In this document: one piece after another, positions 23,061-31,329 of the stretch
Numbering within the stretch: the first letter of the stretch is position 1
Layout of the letters: every line of letters starts with the position of its first letter
Source: an uncultured Hungatella sp.
GTDB taxonomy: Bacteria; Bacillota; Clostridia; Lachnospirales; Lachnospiraceae
Reading direction: 5' to 3'
DNA length: 64,000 bases
Assembly (NCBI GenBank): GCA_949879795.1
Contig: CATLBR010000009.1
Coordinates: 1-64,000 of the forward strand
Translations under genes and position numbers: made by a program
The notes under the pieces: model-generated
The model's database searches: none
What the model was told of the DNA's origin: nothing
The model's input: the letters and a program-made list of their open reading frames with translations, nothing else

Positions 23061-24536
23061 ATGGAGCAATTTTCTGTATACAAGGACATTAAGGCCAGGA
23101 CCGGAGGAGAGATCTATCTGGGGGTAGTGGGGCCGGTGAGGACGGGAAAATCTACGTTTATTAAGCGTTTTATGGAACTGATGGTGCTTCCGGAGATGGA
23201 AGACGAGCACAGCAGAACCCAGGCCAGGGATGAGCTGCCTCAGAGCGCAGCGGGAAAGACGATTATGACTACCGAACCTAAGTTTATACCAAAGGAGGCG
23301 GCAGAGGTCTCCCTAGGGGACGGCATCGATGTCAAGGTCCGTCTCATCGACTGCGTGGGGTTTATGATAGACGGGGCGGCGGGGCATATTGAAAATGACA
23401 GTGAACGGCTGGTAAAGACGCCCTGGTATGACTATCAGATTCCTTTTACCAAGGCTGCGGAGATCGGGACCAGGAAGGTTATCACAGACCATTCCACCAT
23501 AGGAATTGTGGTGACCACGGACGGAACCATCGGTGATATCAAGCGGCCTGCCTACGGGCCTGCAGAAGAGCGGACCGTGGAGGAACTGAAGGAGCTGGGA
23601 AAGCCTTTTATCATGCTGCTAAACTCCGTGAGGCCGTTTTCAGACGAGACCAGACAGCTGGCAGGGGAGCTTGCAGGAAAGTATGATGTGTCTGTTCTGC
23701 CAGTGAACTGTGAGCAACTGAAAAAGGAAGATATTTTACATATTCTGGAACAGGTTTTAAAGGAATTCCCTGTCACACAGATAAATTTCAAAATTCCGAA
23801 ATGGCTGGAGATTCTTCCGCCGGACCACTGGCTGAAGGCGGGTGTGATTCAGTGTGTAAAAGATCTCTTGGGCAAGGTGAACCAGATGAAGGATGTGGCA
23901 GGAGCGCTGACGGATATGGTTACGGACGTGGTCAGAGGCATGAAGGCGGACCGTATGGATCTGTCCAACGGACAGGTGTCAGTGGATGTCAATGTGGATG
24001 ACCATTACTATTACGAAATTCTAAGCGACTATGTGGGGATTCCCATCGGCGGGGAGTATCAGCTGATGCAGCAGCTCCGTTCACTGGCCCGGATGAAGCA
24101 GGAGTATGAGAAAGTTCAGAACGCGATGAGCCAGGTACGACTGAGAGGCTACGGTGTGGTAACCCCCGAGAAGTCGGAGATCGTGCTGGATGAACCCCAG
24201 GTGATCCGCCACGGAAACAAATACGGCGTCAAGATGAGGGCTGAAGCCCCTTCCATAAACATGATCAAAGCACATATTGAGACGGAGATTGCCCCCATCG
24301 TGGGAAGCCAGCAGCAGGCCGAGGATCTGATCGCCTATATCAGGCAGAATGCCAGGGAGAGCGATGAGGGTATCTGGAACACCAACATTTTCGGCAAATC
24401 CATCGAGCAGATTGTGGAGGACGGAATCCAGGCCAAGGTGTCCCAGCTGACGGAAGATTGTCAGATGAAGCTGCAGGATACGCTGCAGAAGATCATAAAC
24501 GACAGCAAAGGAGGAATGATCTGCATTATTATCTGA
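23061..24536 (+). CDS. spoIVA: Stage IV sporulation protein A
   Basis: SpoIVA is the ATPase that polymerises on the forespore outer membrane and forms the base layer of the spore coat, made in the mother cell. The 491-residue product matches the family length. It shows the Walker A-like GPVRTGKSTFIKRFMEL near residue 29, TMTTEPKFIP-like MTTEPKFIPKEAAEV, and IDCVGFMIDGAAGHIENDSE. The acidic-hydrophobic C-terminus MICIII is also typical. In Bacillus it is under sigma-E control; an AT-rich CATATATT sequence in the hairpin loop upstream may be a -10 element, but this is uncertain. Confidence 0.97.
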   Translation: MEQFSVYKDIKARTGGEIYLGVVGPVRTGKSTFIKRFMELMVLPEMEDEHSRTQARDELPQSAAGKTIMTTEPKFIPKEAAEVSLGDGIDVKVRLIDCVGFMIDGAAGHIENDSERLVKTPWYDYQIPFTKAAEIGTRKVITDHSTIGIVVTTDGTIGDIKRPAYGPAEERTVEELKELGKPFIMLLNSVRPFSDETRQLAGELAGKYDVSVLPVNCEQLKKEDILHILEQVLKEFPVTQINFKIPKWLEILPPDHWLKAGVIQCVKDLLGKVNQMKDVAGALTDMVTDVVRGMKADRMDLSNGQVSVDVNVDDHYYYEILSDYVGIPIGGEYQLMQQLRSLARMKQEYEKVQNAMSQVRLRGYGVVTPEKSEIVLDEPQVIRHGNKYGVKMRAEAPSINMIKAHIETEIAPIVGSQQQAEDLIAYIRQNARESDEGIWNTNIFGKSIEQIVEDGIQAKVSQLTEDCQMKLQDTLQKIINDSKGGMICIII

Positions 24537-24553
24537 CAAAAGTCTATTTCTAT

Positions 24554-24582
24554 TTGAAAATATATTCAATTTGTGGTAAGAT
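24554..24582 (+). promoter_or_regulatory. Promoter of the beta-CASP RNase gene
   Basis: TTGAAA (24554-24559) is followed after 17 nt by TAAGAT (24577-24582), about 75 nt before the start codon at 24657. Confidence 0.55.
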
Positions 24583-24656
24583 GAACATAGATAAATTCGG
24601 ATACAGCTTTACAGGATTCAGGCGGCATTCTACTAAACTTAAAGGAGGATTTATGT

Positions 24657-26261
24657 ATGAAGATTATGTTCATCGGAGCAGACCATGAAGTGACCGGCAG
24701 CTGCCACTATGTGGAATGCGGAGACACAAAGCTGGTGGTGGATTACGGAATGGAGCAGGGGGTCAACATCTACGAGAACGCGGATCTTCCGGTGGCCTGC
24801 GGAGAGCTGGACTATGTTCTTCTGACTCACGCTCACATCGACCACGCCGGGTGTATCCCCCTTCTGTACGCCAGAGGATTCCGGGGGCAGATCATCACTA
24901 CCTATGCTACCGGCGATCTGTGTCAGATCATGCTGCGCGACTCGGCCCACATACAGGAGATGGAGGCAGAGTGGAAGAACAGGAAGGCCAGACGAGCAGG
25001 AGAGCCTGCGGTGACGCCTCTCTACACCATGGATGACGCACAGGGGGCGCTCAGCCACTTAAAGACATTCGAGTATGGGGAGATGGTCAAGCTCAACGAC
25101 GATATCTCCCTGCGGTTTACCGACGCAGGCCATCTTCTGGGCTCCGCCTCTATCGAGATGTGGTGCAGGGAGGGAGATGTGGAGAAAAAGATCGTGTTCT
25201 CCGGCGACATCGGCAACAAGAACAAGCCTCTCATCAGGGATCCGGAATATATCAAAGAGGCGGATTATGTTCTGATGGAGTGTACTTACGGCAACAAGAC
25301 CCACGGCGCCGTCATGGAGCACATCGACGAGCTGACTGACATTATCCAGAGGACTCTGGACCGGGGCGGCAATGTGGTGATTCCTGCTTTTGCAGTAGGT
25401 CGTACCCAGGAACTTCTGTACTTTATCAGAAGAATCAAGGCGGAGCACATGATTTTCGGCCATGAGGGGTTTGAGGTCTATGTGGACAGCCCTCTGGCGG
25501 TGGAGGCCACCCATGTGTTTAAGAAGAACCTACTCAGGTGCTACGATGACGAGACAAAAGAACTGGTGGAAAAAGGCATCAACCCCATTGAATTTCCGGG
25601 ACTGTGCCTGTCTGTCACCAGCGATGATTCCAGAGCCATCAACTTTGACACCAAGCCCAAGGTGATCATCTCGGCTTCCGGCATGTGCGACGCGGGACGT
25701 ATCCGTCACCATCTCAAGCATAACCTATGGCGGCCGGAGTGTACCATCGTGTTCGCCGGATTCCAGGCTGAGGCCACTCTTGGCAGAAGTCTTATCGACG
25801 GGGCAAAAGAGGTTAAGCTGTTCGGAGAGACCATCGATGTCAGGGCCCACATCCAGTCTATAAAGGGCCTGAGCAGCCATGCGGACGTCAACGGTCTGAT
25901 GGAGTGGATCCAGGCCTTCGAGAAAAAACCGGAGATGGTGTTTACCGTTCACGGCGATGACCAGGTGTGCGATATTTTTGCGGACCGTCTGAGGAAGGAA
26001 CTAGGTCTCAACGCTTCGGCGCCTTTCAGCGGCGCGGTGTTTGACTTGATCGAGGGCAAGTGGCTTGTGGAGACAGAGGGCATCCCGGTTGCCAAGAAGG
26101 TGACTCCTGCACGCAAGCGTTCGGATTCTGTATTCGCACGTCTGGTTGCCGCAGGGGAGCGTCTGGCCAGGGTTATTCTTCACAACGAAGGAGGGGCCAA
26201 CAAGGATCTGGCAAAGTTTGCGGATCAGATTCACTCACTGTGCGACAGGTGGGACAGATAG
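24657..26261 (+). CDS. Metallo-beta-lactamase / beta-CASP RNase-like protein
   Basis: The 534-residue protein belongs to the beta-CASP family of RNA-processing nucleases (CPSF73/Ysh1-like). It has the zinc motif LLTHAHIDHAG near residue 58, RFTDAGHLLGSASIEM, VFSGDIGNKNKPLI, VVIPAFAVGRTQELLYFIRR, ISASGMCDAGRIRHHLKHNL and SSHADVNGLMEWI. The last three are the A, B and C motifs of beta-CASP enzymes. About 70 extra residues at the C-terminus (KVTPARKRSDSVFARLVAAG) are not part of the catalytic core. AGGAGG lies 8 nt before the ATG. RNA cleavage is the likely activity; the substrate is unknown. Confidence 0.9.
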   Translation: MKIMFIGADHEVTGSCHYVECGDTKLVVDYGMEQGVNIYENADLPVACGELDYVLLTHAHIDHAGCIPLLYARGFRGQIITTYATGDLCQIMLRDSAHIQEMEAEWKNRKARRAGEPAVTPLYTMDDAQGALSHLKTFEYGEMVKLNDDISLRFTDAGHLLGSASIEMWCREGDVEKKIVFSGDIGNKNKPLIRDPEYIKEADYVLMECTYGNKTHGAVMEHIDELTDIIQRTLDRGGNVVIPAFAVGRTQELLYFIRRIKAEHMIFGHEGFEVYVDSPLAVEATHVFKKNLLRCYDDETKELVEKGINPIEFPGLCLSVTSDDSRAINFDTKPKVIISASGMCDAGRIRHHLKHNLWRPECTIVFAGFQAEATLGRSLIDGAKEVKLFGETIDVRAHIQSIKGLSSHADVNGLMEWIQAFEKKPEMVFTVHGDDQVCDIFADRLRKELGLNASAPFSGAVFDLIEGKWLVETEGIPVAKKVTPARKRSDSVFARLVAAGERLARVILHNEGGANKDLAKFADQIHSLCDRWDR

Positions 26262-26273
26262 GAGCTTGACGCT

Positions 26274-26756
26274 ATGGGAAAAGTGCTCATATATACGGAC
26301 GGGGCGGCCAGAGGCAATCCGGACGGTCCCGGAGGGTACGGGGTGGTGCTTCACTATACGGATCAGAAGGGAGTCCTCCATGAGAAGACCCTGTCTGCAG
26401 GGTATGTCCGCACCACCAACAACCGTATGGAGCTGATGGCGGCCATCGCCGGCCTGGAGGCGTTGAATCGGCCTTGTCAGGTAGAGTTGTACTCGGATTC
26501 CAAGTATCTGACAGACGCCTTTAACCAGGGCTGGGTTGACAACTGGGTCAGAAACAATTGGAAGCGTGGAAAAAGCGGGCCGGTAAAAAACATCGATCTG
26601 TGGGAGCGTCTTTTGAGGGCAAAGCATCCTCACCAGGTGTCTTTTATCTGGGTAAAGGGCCATGCAGGACATCCCGAGAATGAGAGGTGCGATAAGTTGG
26701 CAACATCGGCTGCCGACGGAACGAATCTGCTGGTGGATGAAGGGCTGGCGGGCTGA
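26274..26756 (+). CDS. rnhA: Ribonuclease HI
   Basis: RNase HI cleaves the RNA strand of RNA-DNA hybrids. The 160-residue protein shows the four acidic catalytic positions: Asp in [18 protein letters not shown], Glu in [15 protein letters not shown], Asp in [19 protein letters not shown] and Asp in [13 protein letters not shown]. The substrate handle [11 protein letters not shown] is present. It lies 12 nt after the RNase gene. With rnhB at 11172 the genome has both RNase H types. Confidence 0.96.
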   Translation: MGKVLIYTDGAARGNPDGPGGYGVVLHYTDQKGVLHEKTLSAGYVRTTNNRMELMAAIAGLEALNRPCQVELYSDSKYLTDAFNQGWVDNWVRNNWKRGKSGPVKNIDLWERLLRAKHPHQVSFIWVKGHAGHPENERCDKLATSAADGTNLLVDEGLAG

Positions 26757-26823
26757 TATGAATGATTAACTAAATCTTACAATATATTACTAATTGTGTA
26801 TGGCTATTCCATTTCCGGCCCCG

Positions 26824-26848
26824 TTGTGATATGTTAGTCTTATCACAA
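26824..26848. promoter_or_regulatory. Inverted repeat upstream of the LprI-like gene
   Basis: TTGTGATA (26824-26831) and TATCACAA (26841-26848) form a perfect 8-bp inverted repeat with a 9-nt spacer, about 50 nt before the start codon. It could be a dimeric repressor site or a leader hairpin. The 144-bp gap around it contains no gene. Confidence 0.4.
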
Positions 26849-26900
26849 AATTCTGTCCTGCTATGCCGGCAGGCCGGAATTTGAGCAAAGGAAGATCCGG

Positions 26901-27659
26901 ATGAAGAATAAGGGAGTTATGATCTCACTGGCCGCAGTGCTGGTCATTGGGATACTGATCACAAAAGGTACTCACCGCTTTGTAGAAAAGGCTCCGGAAG
27001 AGACGACAGCGGTTTCCATGGCCCGCCTCTTATCAGAAGGAGAGGCGGGAGGGGAGGCTGCCGTGGCTCAGGCAGACGGCTTTTTAGCGGAGGACGGCGG
27101 TATGGGACAAGCAGGGGAGAGGTCTTCCCGTATGCCGGCAGCACAGAGCGGAAGGCTGGCAGAGGAGACGGCAGCGTGGGAAGAGACGGCGGTAGAATCC
27201 ATATCTCCGCTGGACACGGCCCCGTCTCTGGAGACAGCCATGGAGGACAAGGCGGAGGACAGCGGGGAGAAGCCTGCCGGTGCCGGGCCTGTGTCCCCGT
27301 ATAAAAAAAGGCTTCTGGATCTGGACAGCCAGATTCAGAAAAACCGGGAGTCCCAGACAGTATCCGGTACAAACAGCTCTGCCAAGACGGCAGCCGCGGG
27401 AGAGTTAAAGCTGTGGGACAGCGAACTGAATACCATTTACAACGACATTTTAGAGAAACTGGATAAAGAACGGTCAGAGAAACTGGTGGAGGAGCAGAGG
27501 ACGTGGATGAAGACTCGGGACAGTCTGGCCATGGAGGCTGCCAAGAACTCTCAGGGCGGTTCCAGCGAGAGCGTGGAGTACACGATTTCGCTGACAGAAT
27601 CCACCAGGCAGAGAGCATATGAGCTGGTGGAAATCTATGCCGATGAACTGGCGGAATGA
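26901..27659 (+). CDS. Membrane-anchored LprI-like (DUF1311) protein
   Basis: The N-terminus KNKGVMISLAAVLVIGILIT is an uncleaved signal anchor without a lipobox. A long acidic, Ala/Glu-rich linker (about residues 35-135, with repeated EETAA) leads to a C-terminal LprI-type domain: LKLWDSELNTIYNDILEKLD, LVEEQRTWMKTRDSLAMEA, RQRAYELVEIYADELAE. LprI-family domains are known as lysozyme inhibitors in mycobacteria. The family's usual cysteine pairs are absent here. The domain probably acts outside the cell. A terminator follows, so it is monocistronic. Confidence 0.75.
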   Translation: MKNKGVMISLAAVLVIGILITKGTHRFVEKAPEETTAVSMARLLSEGEAGGEAAVAQADGFLAEDGGMGQAGERSSRMPAAQSGRLAEETAAWEETAVESISPLDTAPSLETAMEDKAEDSGEKPAGAGPVSPYKKRLLDLDSQIQKNRESQTVSGTNSSAKTAAAGELKLWDSELNTIYNDILEKLDKERSEKLVEEQRTWMKTRDSLAMEAAKNSQGGSSESVEYTISLTESTRQRAYELVEIYADELAE

Positions 27660-27662
27660 TAG

Positions 27663-27710
27663 AAAAAGGAACTGTAAGGTGAAAGAGCAGTTCCTTTTTT
27701 GTTCTTTTTG
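27663..27710 (+). terminator. Intrinsic terminator after the LprI-like gene
   Basis: AAAAAGGAACTG (27663-27674) pairs perfectly with CAGTTCCTTTTT (27688-27699), followed by TGTTCTTTTT. Confidence 0.92.
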
Positions 27711-27720
27711 ATTTCCTGTC

Positions 27721-27749
27721 TTGATAAATCCCAGGCCTTGTGATAGGAT
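27721..27749 (+). promoter_or_regulatory. Promoter for the small ORF and alaS
   Basis: TTGATA (27721-27726), a 17-nt spacer and TAGGAT (27744-27749) lie between the preceding terminator and the 46-codon ORF. No T-box stem or specifier loop is visible before alaS. Confidence 0.5.
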
Positions 27750-27799
27750 AGTAGCGATAATGTGATGTAAAAGCAGAATATGACAAAGGAGGGATATTT

Positions 27800-27940
27800 G
27801 TGGGAGCGATTCTTATGAGCATCATAAAAAATTTATTGGAAGTTCTTGTGTTTGTTTTTATAGCCTGGGCAGGGATTATCTGCGGAAAAAAGCTGGGCAT
27901 GAATAAAAAGGCCAAGACAGAAGGCCGGGATACTAAGTAG
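27800..27940 (+). CDS. 46-residue single-pass membrane protein
   Basis: This short reading frame has an excellent AAAGGAGGG site 6 nt before its GTG. The product consists of a short start (GAILMSIIKNLLE), one hydrophobic helix (VLVFVFIAWAGIICGKKLG) and a basic tail (MNKKAKTEGRDTK). It ends 17 nt before the alaS start, so the two are likely co-transcribed. I do not recognise it. The hydrophobic helix followed by positive charges implies an inner-membrane microprotein with its tail in the cytoplasm. Confidence 0.65.
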   Translation: MGAILMSIIKNLLEVLVFVFIAWAGIICGKKLGMNKKAKTEGRDTK

Positions 27941-27957
27941 ATTGTGGAGGAAACAGC

Positions 27958-30600
27958 GTGAAAAAGTATGGCGTCAATGAGTTGAGAAAGATGTTTTTGG
28001 AATTTTTCGAGAGCAAAGGCCATCTGGCCATGAAAAGTTTTTCCTTGGTTCCGCACAATGACAACAGCCTTTTGCTGATCAATTCCGGCATGGCTCCTTT
28101 AAAGCCTTATTTTACAGGACAGGAGATTCCGCCCAGAAGACGGGTTACCACATGCCAGAAGTGTATTCGCACCGGCGATATCGAGAATATCGGTAAGACG
28201 GCTCGCCACGGGACTTTTTTTGAGATGCTTGGGAATTTTTCTTTTGGAGATTATTTTAAGACTGAGGCCATCCACTGGTCCTGGGAGTTTCTCACAGAGG
28301 TCGTAGGTCTGGAGGCGGACCGCCTGTATCCGTCGGTGTATCTTGACGACGACGAGGCGTATGATATCTGGAACAAGGAGATCGGGATTCCATCGGATCG
28401 GATCTTCCGGTTTGGAAAAGAGGACAACTTCTGGGAGCACGGGGCAGGTCCGTGTGGTCCATGTTCCGAGATTTATTACGACAGAGGAGAGAAGTACGGC
28501 TGCGGAAAGCCGGACTGTACCGTGGGGTGTGAGTGCGACCGCTACATCGAAGTGTGGAACAACGTGTTCACCCAGTTTGATAACGATGGTCATGGCAACT
28601 ACACGGAGCTGAAGCAGAAGAATATCGATACGGGTATGGGGTTGGAGCGCCTGGCGGTGGTGGTTCAGGATGTGGATTCCCTCTTCACCGTAGACACCAA
28701 CAAGGCTCTGCTGGATCAAGTGTGCGCTATGGCTCATACCCGGTATCAGGCAGACGAGAAGAAAGATGTGTCCCTGCGCATCATCGCGGACCATGTAAAG
28801 TCTTGCACATTTATGATCTCAGATGGGATTATGCCGTCCAACGAGGGCAGGGGGTATGTGTTGCGCCGTCTTCTGCGCCGTGCGGCCCGCCATGGAAGAC
28901 TTCTCGGAATCGAGGGGAGATTTCTTGCCGAGCTCAGCAAAACAGTTATAGCCCTGTCAAAGGACGGATATCCGGAGCTGGAAGAGAAGCAGGTCATGAT
29001 CTTGAAGGTGCTAAGCGAGGAGGAAGAAAAGTTCAACAAGACCATCGACCAGGGGCTGTCCATTTTAAACGACATGGAGCAGGCCATGGTGACTGCCGGG
29101 AAGTCGGTTCTCCCGGGTGCCGACGCGTTTAAGCTGTACGACACTTACGGCTTTCCTCTGGATCTGACCATTGAGATTCTTGAAGAGCGGAGTTTCAAGG
29201 TGGATGAGGAAGGTTTTCAGGCCGCCATGAAAGAGCAGCGGGAAAAGGCCCGCAAGGCCCGCAAGACCACCAATTATATGGGAGCCGATGTGACTGTGTA
29301 TCAGTCTATCCCGGCACATATCACCTCCGCCTTCGTGGGATATGACAGGCTTGTTCATGAGTCGGTGATCTCGGTGCTGACCACAGAGACAGAGATTGTG
29401 GAGGCTCTGACCGACGGACAGACGGGAACCGTTATTGTGGAGGAGACTCCTTTCTACGGCACCATGGGCGGCCAGCAGGCGGATATAGGTGTGATCTTCT
29501 GCCAGGGCGGTAGCTTTCAGGTGGAAGATACCATCCATCTTCAGGGCGGCAAGATCGGTCATGTGGGCCGGATGACGGAGGGAATGCTCACCACCGGAGA
29601 TAAGGTGACTCTCAAGGTGTGTGAAAAGAACCGTCTGTCTACAGGCAAGAACCACAGTGCCACTCACCTGCTTCAGAAGGCTCTCCGCACGGTGCTGGGC
29701 GACCATGTAGAGCAGGCTGGCTCCTATGTGGATGCAGGACGGCTGCGCTTTGACTTTACCCATTTCTCAGCCATGACTCCCCAGGAGATAAAGAAGGTGG
29801 AGGACCTGGTCAACGAAAAGATTCAGGAGGATCTGTCTGTGGTCACCCAGGAGATGTCATTAGACGAGGCGAGAAAGGCAGGGGCTATGGCGCTGTTCGG
29901 CGAAAAGTACGGCGAGGTGGTCCGGGTTGTAAAGATGGGAGACTTCTCCGTGGAGCTGTGCGGTGGAACCCATGTAAAGGATACAGGAGTGATTACCGCG
30001 TTTAAAATTCTCTCCGAGACAGGAATTGCCGCCGGTGTCCGGAGGATCGAGGCTCTCACTGGGGAGGGCCTGATGGCATATTACGAAGAGGTTGAGAGAC
30101 AGCTTCATCAGGCGGTAAAGGCGGCCAAGACCACGCCGGCGGAACTGACTCACAGAATAGAGACTCTGCTGGGAGAGATAAAATCCCTGAATGCCGAGAA
30201 CGAGAAGCTGAAGAGCAAGATGGCCAACAGCGCCATGGGCGATGTGATGAGCCAGGTGGTGGAAATAGAGGGCGTCAAGGTGCTGGCCGCCAAGATAGCG
30301 GACGTGGACATGAACGGACTGAGAAATCTGGGAGATCAGCTGAAGGAGAAGATGGGACAGGGTGTCATCGTCATCGCTTCTGCCCAAGGGGACAAGGTGA
30401 ACCTTATGGCCACGGTCACGGAGGGAGCTCAGGAGATGGGCGCTCACGCAGGGAATCTCATCAAAGCTATCGCAGGTCTGGTGGGCGGCGGAGGCGGAGG
30501 CCGGCCGGGTATGGCCCAGGCTGGAGGCAAGAACCCGGCGGGTATCGACCAGGCTCTGGCTCAGGTGGCCCAGGTAGTCAGGGAACAGGTGCGGAAATAG
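27958..30600 (+). CDS. alaS: Alanine-tRNA ligase
   Basis: AlaRS charges tRNA-Ala and edits mischarged Ser/Gly. The 880-residue product has the class II catalytic core (NELRKMFLEFFESKGHLAMK, NSGMAPLKPYFTG, RHGTFFEMLGNFSFGDYF). The editing domain has the zinc motif HSATH in KNHSATHLLQKAL and its partner CGGTHVKDTG. The C-terminal C-Ala domain has the glycine-rich segment VGGGGGGRPGMAQAGG. It starts with GTG, with GGAGG upstream. The length is normal. Confidence 0.97.
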   Translation: MKKYGVNELRKMFLEFFESKGHLAMKSFSLVPHNDNSLLLINSGMAPLKPYFTGQEIPPRRRVTTCQKCIRTGDIENIGKTARHGTFFEMLGNFSFGDYFKTEAIHWSWEFLTEVVGLEADRLYPSVYLDDDEAYDIWNKEIGIPSDRIFRFGKEDNFWEHGAGPCGPCSEIYYDRGEKYGCGKPDCTVGCECDRYIEVWNNVFTQFDNDGHGNYTELKQKNIDTGMGLERLAVVVQDVDSLFTVDTNKALLDQVCAMAHTRYQADEKKDVSLRIIADHVKSCTFMISDGIMPSNEGRGYVLRRLLRRAARHGRLLGIEGRFLAELSKTVIALSKDGYPELEEKQVMILKVLSEEEEKFNKTIDQGLSILNDMEQAMVTAGKSVLPGADAFKLYDTYGFPLDLTIEILEERSFKVDEEGFQAAMKEQREKARKARKTTNYMGADVTVYQSIPAHITSAFVGYDRLVHESVISVLTTETEIVEALTDGQTGTVIVEETPFYGTMGGQQADIGVIFCQGGSFQVEDTIHLQGGKIGHVGRMTEGMLTTGDKVTLKVCEKNRLSTGKNHSATHLLQKALRTVLGDHVEQAGSYVDAGRLRFDFTHFSAMTPQEIKKVEDLVNEKIQEDLSVVTQEMSLDEARKAGAMALFGEKYGEVVRVVKMGDFSVELCGGTHVKDTGVITAFKILSETGIAAGVRRIEALTGEGLMAYYEEVERQLHQAVKAAKTTPAELTHRIETLLGEIKSLNAENEKLKSKMANSAMGDVMSQVVEIEGVKVLAAKIADVDMNGLRNLGDQLKEKMGQGVIVIASAQGDKVNLMATVTEGAQEMGAHAGNLIKAIAGLVGGGGGGRPGMAQAGGKNPAGIDQALAQVAQVVREQVRK

Positions 30601-30631
30601 TTGAAAAAAAAGGAAAATTTGAAAAAACCTG

Positions 30632-30659
30632 TTGACGTACGAATATTTTATGATATAAT
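30632..30659 (+). promoter_or_regulatory. rpsU promoter
   Basis: TTGACG (30632-30637) and TATAAT (30654-30659) have a 16-nt spacer, about 75 nt before the rpsU start. Confidence 0.75.
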
Positions 30660-30735
30660 CATAGCAGTGCTATAAAATACCCAAACAGTTGTATTATGCA
30701 CAAGTACACAACTGGAGGGAGGTTAGGTGTGAGCT

Positions 30736-30912
30736 ATGTCGAACGTTATTGTTAAGGATAACGAATCGTTAGACAGCGCTTTACGCAGATTCAAAAGAAA
30801 CTGCGCGAAGGCTGGTATTCAGCAGGAGATTCGTAAGAGAGAGCATTACGAGAAGCCCAGCGTAAGACGCAAGAAAAAGTCCGAAGCTGCGAGAAAGCGT
30901 AAGTTTAACTAA
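30736..30912 (+). CDS. rpsU: 30S ribosomal protein S21
   Basis: The 58-codon frame encodes a complete S21, beginning [20 protein letters not shown] and containing [20 protein letters not shown]. It ends in the basic tail [11 protein letters not shown]21 is the last small-subunit protein to assemble and assists base pairing at the ribosome site. AGGTG lies just before the ATG, with a further GGAGGGAGG upstream. It has its own promoter and terminator, so it can be regulated separately. Confidence 0.97.
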   Translation: MSNVIVKDNESLDSALRRFKRNCAKAGIQQEIRKREHYEKPSVRRKKKSEAARKRKFN

Positions 30913-30926
30913 GCTGGAAGAAACAG

Positions 30927-30960
30927 AAGTCCTCAGTCGTGAGATTGAGGACTTTTTTCT
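30927..30960 (+). terminator. rpsU terminator
   Basis: AAGTCCTCA (30927-30935) pairs with TGAGGACTT (30946-30954), followed by TTTTCTT. Confidence 0.92.
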
Positions 30961-31013
30961 TGGCTTCAGACATAGATTGGTAGTAATCATATGGTGTTAA
31001 GAGGATTTGACCC

Positions 31014-31277
31014 ATGCAGGTATTTTCGCGGGCGGCATCGTTTCTCAATATTCCCCAAGACGTGATACCGGGAGAGCCGGTTATCACAGTCACCGGGCGG
31101 CGAAACGTATATATAGAAAATTATAACCGGATTATCAGTTTTGTAGACAACGAGATCAGACTTCAGGCAAAAACCTGCAGAGTTGTGGTTCGGGGGAAGA
31201 GGCTTGAGATCGAGTATTATACAGGAGATGATATTCTCATTACCGGTCTGATTCACTCTGTTATGACAGAGAGCTAG
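31014..31277 (+). CDS. yqfC: Sporulation protein YqfC
   Basis: YqfC is a small protein of the YabP/YqfC family, expressed in the mother cell during sporulation in Bacillus. The 87-residue product contains PQDVIPGEPVITVTGRRNVY and IENYNRIISFVDNEIRLQAK, the family core, and ends GDDILITGLIHSVM. It precedes yqfD, phoH and ybeY in the conserved Firmicutes order. A CATATGGT sequence about 25 nt upstream could be a sigma-E -10 element; the -35 is unclear. Confidence 0.92.
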   Translation: MQVFSRAASFLNIPQDVIPGEPVITVTGRRNVYIENYNRIISFVDNEIRLQAKTCRVVVRGKRLEIEYYTGDDILITGLIHSVMTES

Positions 31278-31329
31278 CGAACGCGTCATATTAGACGACC
31301 AGAAGAACGGAAATGAAAGGGTGATGGTT

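Noticed and set aside
27711..27957. T-box riboswitch upstream of alaS
   Set aside because: The region is short, contains a small ORF, and shows neither the T-box sequence nor an antiterminator structure.
26959..28056. 365-codon minus-strand frame across the LprI-like gene and the alaS start
   Set aside because: It runs antisense through a terminator, a promoter and two genes; the Pro/Ser-rich composition is typical of a shadow frame.
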